In this document: positions 58,865 to 64,000 of the stretch, piece by piece
How the letters are laid out: each line of letters starts with the position of its first letter
Numbering within the stretch: the first letter of the stretch is position 1
NCBI GenBank assembly: GCA_027422505.1
Contig: JAPQWV010000050.1
Span: 1,798,001-1,862,000, forward strand
Direction of reading: 5' to 3'
DNA length: 64,000 nt
DNA from: Craterostigma plantagineum
Taxonomy: Eukaryota; Streptophyta; Magnoliopsida; Lamiales; Linderniaceae
Notes under the pieces: generated by a model
What the model saw: the letters and a program-made list of their open reading frames with translations, nothing else
What the model was told of the DNA's origin: nothing
Database searches by the model: none
Program-made: the position numbers and the translations under genes

Positions 58865-61421
58865 TATCTATAACTTACCAAATTATATATGTAAATAATA
58901 TTTTCAATTATGATTTCTAACACGTACATTATGGTAGTTATTTTTTATTGGTACGGATGGGAATGAAAATGTGAGGGAAAAAAAGTTATATAAATTATAA
59001 ATTTATATCTAAAAATTCATTAAATCGGTTATCAGAAGAATTAGAAGAATCAGAAAATGATGCATATGACTTTCATAAAATATTTGTAATAGTCTACTTT
59101 GAAAATGGAGCACAAAGACGAATTAAAAAGCTACGATAGTTGGCCAACTTAAATAAATAATTGTTGAAGAGTAAACCACCACACACTAAATTATGCAACT
59201 ACGTGACAAAAATATCTTTCTGCACACCTCAGTGTTCTTAAATAACAATATCTTGAAATTTTGAAACACAAACGATCCTCCGTTACCAGTTAATGATCAT
59301 GCGACACCAGTTAATTTCTGCAGACCGCTTCATTGTTCTGGAATAACAATATATTGAAAGTTTGTAACACAAAATGATCATCATATACCAGTTCATGTAA
59401 CTTTTTTTATCTCTAAATTTTACAGAATTGGTTCCTTTAAACAATACTTTTTTTCTGACAGGGCCTGAATCATAAATTATACTTCTGGCGGGGCCTGAAT
59501 TGAAATATAGCCAGTAAAAAAAGGTCAAATCTTGACTAATATATAAAGTCTAAATCCTATAACAATACTTAACAAATTCTGATTTACTTACTCACAGTTC
59601 TTAACTCTGCTAAACTTAAATACTATAACCTAACATTTAGACTTTAGATTTAGTAACATTTATCAACAACTGTTTTTTGTAGTTTTTTTTTAAATAAACT
59701 GTAAGACGTAAGAAAGCCATAAGAGTTGAAATGCAAATTATTGATAACAGTTGGTTCTTGTACTGTCTGTTGTCATTTATGTAATGAGTTTATTGTCTTC
59801 TGTGACTAAATTCACATAACATAATTATCAGAAAAGCTCTGTTATTCCTTGAAGGTCTTGGGTTTGAGTTTGGACTTACACTCATTTGAGTTCTTCTGAA
59901 ATTCTTTTTGGGCTTACCCACGATTTTAAATGATCTTTTATTCTTTTTGAGCTATAATTGCATAGAGTTTGGTAAATATTAGAATTTAAACATTTGTCAA
60001 TTAGTTTCTTTTAAAACATAAATTGAAAAGAAAAATAACACCCTATATTTTATACTATCTCATTTACCCTTTTCTTAAATGAATTACCATTTTAAATTTA
60101 TTTGATAATAAATCATATTTGTCCTCTTATATACTTATCAATAATTACATTTATATATGCACATACATTTAAGTGTGCCAAAAATACTAGTTATTATTGT
60201 CACCGACTTTTTTTCTATTTATACCCCCTAATAATGAATGGAGTTATTAAATACTTCTATTTTGAAGGTTTACCACTTTATTAATTATTTCTCTAACTTT
60301 CCTTGATAAAGAATCTAATTATCCTATTTGTATATTTTTATTTTTGGAAAGTGGCCAAGAAAAAAAAGTGTGCTCGTGGAATAAATTCATGAACTTGGCT
60401 TTCCTCGTTGGAGATGATGTATCGACATGATCATTAATTGGTATACAATTGATTAAAACTCTAATGAATAATTATATAATTGGTCTCCGTTAACTGAAGA
60501 AAATAGTCAAACATGACTTGCAATGATATGAAAACCAATATAATCTTTAGCTAATTGTTTGCTATTTTTTGTATGTTAACAATCATGCTATTTTACTAAA
60601 ATAAAATAAATATTTATGTTAATAGTTAAAAAATTAATTTTTTAAAGTTAATATAAAATTTCATTTATTATAAGGATATATACAATGAAAAGTAAATTAA
60701 ATATAATATTAATTTGTTGAATAACTCATGCAATAATGTTGTTGAATTATATGGAAAGTAAAAATAATTAAATGATAATTGTTGAATTCATGTGGTTAGG
60801 TAATTAAAATTACAGTAAATTTCATGTTTTTACACTGGGGTATAAAGAGGGTGTTAAGGGGGTGCCAATAGTACGACCCAACAAACAACCTACATAAAAA
60901 GTTTCTCATATTGGATGAAATCGAAATCAATTTCCAATTGATTCCAAAACGGATGATTTGGAGGAAACTTCTAACGTCAAATCTAGTTAAAAGTAGGCGA
61001 TGTTACATAAATGAAAATAAAGTTCAGATTCAATTCGGACCCAACTTGATTGTGCATGGATATTTTTCGTAGATGAAAATAAAAAGAGAAGAACGAATAT
61101 TGGCAAAGCGGCTGATATTGAGATTCGAAATGAGTTCCGCTAAAATTACCCAATAGTGTAAAAGACTATGGTGACATGCATTGAAAATACTTCTTTTAAG
61201 GAAAAAGAAAAGGTTTAGAGAAAGGATAAAGCAGTAGTCCTTGACAAAGCACGCTAAATTTGAACAACTAATTCAATTTTTCAGTTCCGTTCTTTTCTTC
61301 CCATATTAGATTAAATGAAATAGAGAACCCTTCAATAATTTAGAGCCACATGAAATGTGCGACTTCGATAGTCTAATAATATTCTTAAATTTCGACGTGG
61401 TCCATGCAATTAATCAACACC
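58865..61421. other. Non-coding remainder of copy B
   Basis: AT-rich. A stretch of about 490 bp (59207-59695) is absent from copy A. Within it, a ~60-bp unit with AATAACAATAT, GAAA-TTTG-AACACAAA and CCAGTT words occurs twice, near 59230 and 59338. It has no visible target-site duplication. No gene recognised. Confidence 0.45.
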
Positions 61422-61640
61422 GGTACGTTTAGCACACTGTGTGCAAATATATTAGGTTATTTTATATTTTGAACATTATTAATTAATAAAATTTTAATTT
61501 AAGGATAGAGTTGTAATAACTTAAAATATTAAAAGTAAATTGTAGTTAAGCAATTAAGGATAAAACTGTAAATAACTATTAATCAAAATGACATACCATT
61601 GATAAATTTTTATCACCCTACCTTCTTTATACGAGTAATT
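61422..61640 (-). mobile_element. Possible Helitron-like insert at the end of the duplication
   Basis: Contains the hairpin GCACACTGTGTGC and, inverted, TTTTATCCTTAATTGCTTAA shared with 38756-38919. It starts exactly where A/B similarity ends. A canonical CTAG end is not seen, so the call is tentative. Confidence 0.3.
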
Positions 61641-61676
61641 GGAGCACACTCTGCCGTGTGTATATCAAAAGAGAGT

Positions 61677-61880
61677 TACTATTTACCGCCCCCTTTTTAC
61701 TTGTTACCGCCTCCTAAAGGACTGAAAAAAGACTATTTTGCCCCTATGTTATTTAAAATAATTTAAAAAGCTAAAATATAATAAAAAGTAAGAATTTCTA
61801 TTTAAAGTCCTTTACTACGCAACACTTTTCAAATCACACATCCAAATCAAACAAAAAAATAGAGAAATTTGCAAATCGCA
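61677..61880. other. 5' region of the PMD gene, possible MULE terminus
   Basis: GTTACTATTTACCGCCCCCTT and a second GTTACCGCC soon after resemble the outer ends of Mutator-like elements that carry PMD genes. The other end would be beyond the window, so this cannot be confirmed here. Confidence 0.35.
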
Positions 61881-64000
61881 ATGGAACGAGGAAAAGGAAA
61901 GGGAAAGGGAAAGGGGGTGCTCTCACGATTGGTAAGAAAATTGTCGTAAAATTCATTCGTATTTAGATAGATTGTCGAAAACGGGTCGAAATAGGCCGGA
62001 AAACGGTTGATCGGACGCGAAATCGGGCAAAAACGGCACGACCGAAATCACTGTTCGGTCGCCGAGGTTCCGACCGAAATCCGATTTCGGTCGGAGCCTC
62101 GCCGACCGATACTCGATTTCGGTCTGCCGTTATCCGACCGAAGTCGGATTTCGGTCGGGCCATGGACCGACCGAAATCTGATTTCGGTCAATTTTTTTTT
62201 TAAAAAAAAATTATCTAATTGCAGGCGGAGGGTGGGAAGTCCCTGCTTGGAGGGATCTGGAGAGCGTCATACGAGGGCGCGCGGCGTTGATGCATCCGTT
62301 CGTAGGGAACGGGAGGAGGCGAGGTGGCAGCGAGCGGGTGATTCGCATTCCGTGTATGCGGAATACGATCCGGACACGGAGGAGGAGGCGCATGCGGATG
62401 AGGAGGTGCCATACGATGCGGCATCGTTTCAGTCATCCGACGACGAGGCGATACCGGTCTCCTCAGGTACATCCCTTCTTCATTATAAACTGACTTGCGA
62501 TGTCGTGTCTTAACTATCGTACAAAAAATTAAATTTATTTATGTGGTATTCGTAAAAAATAAAATAGGGAGCAAGCGCTCCAGGGTCGTAGATGACGATT
62601 CATGGAGGGTGCAGGGGCCACAGCCAGGTGGTCCGCAAGATGGCGAGGTGATCCCTAGTTACTTGGGGCACATCGCGCCCCGCATCTGGATGGGTGAGGA
62701 GGAGAGGCCCCTGCTGAAGTGCGAGGGGCGGGCGTTAGTGCTTCGGCAGCTAAAGCAGTGGTACTGCCAATTCCCGCCGGAGACACAGAGCGAGATCGAT
62801 GGCACAGGCCTCTTACACCTCACAGATGCCATGCTCGTACACTTGGACCAGCCTCTTCTGTGCGCTTTTGTGGAGCGCTGCCACCCCGACACGAACACCT
62901 TCCACATGCCGTGGGGGGAGATGACGATCATGCTCCACGACGTCGAGCAGATCCTCCGTATCCCGATCGACGGGACGATGGTTTCGGGCACCCCGGACGC
63001 CGGCGACCAGCAGATCGCGGCGAGGGAGATTATGGGCGTCTCCGCAGACACCCTAAGGGGATTTTGGAGAGGAGGGTCGGTTGCGTCGAAAGACGTGATG
63101 CAGAGGATGCGGGAGGGTTGCCGGCGGGATTCCATGCCATCGCTTGGCTGTGGATTCTATTGGGGTCGACCTGTTCGTCAACAAGAGCGGGAATAGGGTG
63201 AAGCCCGACATCATGCACGAGTTCTATCGCTCCCTGCCATCTGCCAGTCATTACTCGTGGGTTCGGCCGCTCTTGCTTACCTCTATCGCCAGCTTGGGCT
63301 CGCAAGCCGCGCGGATGCAAGGGGTTTAGCTGGGTGTCTGTCGTTACTACATGCGTGGATCTACGAGTACTTCTCATGCTTCCGCCCACACCGTCTACCC
63401 CATCAGGTGGAGCCTGGCCATGCACGATCACGCATGTGGTCCGTATCTCAGGTCGAGCGGACGGGACACCGGTTAATTGAGATCCGCCGTCAGCTAGACA
63501 TGATGACAGCGAGCGAGGTATATTAACAATTTATATTCTATATTCACGACAATTATATAATAATAACGAACTGTTACCAGGTTGCTTGGTTGTCGTACGG
63601 TCCCGATCCAGCGGCGCAGCACCTGAGGACTCTTTTCGTGGCTGGGTTAGATATCGCGACATCGTGGAGCCCTACGTACCCTCGAGAGTGTTGCGCCAGC
63701 TGGGTTACGTGCAGCACATCCCGCCACCGATGACACCGCCGCAGAAGGCGTATATGCCAGCAGACCCGTCGAGGTATAAGGTGCACCATTCTGGCGATGC
63801 AGCAGAATTTGCTTGGCGGCAGTTCCCTTACGCGTACATCCTCAACCTGTCATACATCAGCCGGGCGGCCTCAGAGTACCTTGGTGAGACCGTTGAAGGG
63901 TACATGGACTGGTACGAGCGGCATTCTCATCCTCGTCTGTTTTCGTCGGAGTCAGGATCCTCTTCGGGCGGCATCCCCCCCGCAGCCATACCGACTACGT
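61881..64000 (+). pseudogene. Plant mobile domain (PMD, MAIN/MAIL-like) gene, partial
   Basis: Proposed exons: 61881-61931 (MERGKGKGKGKGVLSRL, GT donor; tentative), 62225-62466 (ends YDPDTEEEAHADEEVPYD...SS), 62568-63520, and 63580 to the window end. Exons 2 and 3 join in frame at GSKRSRVVDDD. The PMD core reads LVHLDQPLLCAFVERCHPDT, NTFHMPWGEMTIML and LRIPIDGTMVSG. Later parts (AIAWLWILLGST, LFVNKSGNRVKPD, SAALAYLYRQLG, GWVRYRDIVEPYVPSRVLRQ) need frame changes near 63125, 63165, 63255 and 63640. At least the last two look like one missing base in a homopolymer, so assembly error is a real alternative to decay. PMD proteins occur as host genes acting in genome stability and as passengers of MULEs and retrotransposons. 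The GC-rich coding contrasts with AT-rich surroundings. Confidence 0.8.
62038..62192. repeat. Cluster of GACCGAAATC / GATTTCGGTC inverted repeats
   Basis: Within the first proposed PMD intron, GACCGAAATC or variants face GATTTCGGTC or variants in several pairs. One near-perfect palindrome of about 25 bp sits at about 62069-62094, another at about 62135-62160, and a third at the end of the cluster. Together they could form a run of hairpins. Confidence 0.75.

Larger units (their letters stand above)
43918..61420 (+). repeat. Segmental duplication, copy B
   Basis: Same-orientation partner of 215-13975. Private to this copy are the gypsy element (45968-55440), the Helitron (58609-58864), about 490 bp at 59207-59695 and several shorter differences beyond 60000. 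It keeps the intact F-box/kelch gene. Confidence 0.9.

Overview
This is nuclear DNA from a flowering plant, most likely an asterid eudicot. It is AT-rich, has spliceosomal introns and many transposable elements, and carries plant-type genes: an R1/late-blight-like CC-NB-LRR, an F-box/kelch gene close to Arabidopsis At1g23390, a plant mobile domain (PMD) gene and a V-ATPase subunit A pseudogene. The asterid placement is an inference from the R1-like NB-LRR family. No search could be run; family calls rest on recognised motifs.

Layout. (1) 215-13975 and 43918-61420 are two copies (A and B) of one segmental duplication. Each holds an F-box/kelch gene on the minus strand, broken in A (4757-5895) and intact in B (56500-57642). 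Each copy took its own insertions: A has a hAT element (272-1580) and a Ty1/copia element (6054-11368); B has a Ty3/gypsy chromovirus (45968-55440) and a small Helitron (58609-58864). Both share a MULE-like element (3214-4166; 45559-55932, split by the gypsy). A third, diverged piece at 17142-17565 is the empty site for that MULE-like element. (2) 15478-25681 is a run of broken gene pieces: DHNA-CoA synthase (MenB/NS), 3-ketoacyl-CoA synthase, the 3' end of an NB-LRR, then a nearly full-length intron-bearing V-ATPase A pseudogene. The last is cut by a MULE-like element in an intron, a gag-only LTR element in an exon, and a solo copia LTR in another exon. (3) 25905-37477 is a complete Sirevirus-type copia element with 1.7-kb LTRs, gag, pol and an env-like third gene, and a Cassandra solo LTR (5S-rRNA-derived) nested inside. 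(4) 39541-40139 is a Tourist-like MITE just upstream of an NB-LRR gene (40447-43221), whose reading frame is broken by a 151-bp internal tandem duplication. (5) 61881 to the window end is a PMD gene that runs off the edge.

The likely functional content is small: the F-box/kelch gene in copy B, perhaps the NB-LRR (as a CC-NB-ARC-only product, or full length in other alleles) and perhaps the PMD gene. The main value of the window is its layered insertion history: target-site duplications, empty sites and nested elements let the order of events be read directly. Many apparent frameshifts are one-base changes in homopolymers, so some may be assembly errors rather than real mutations.
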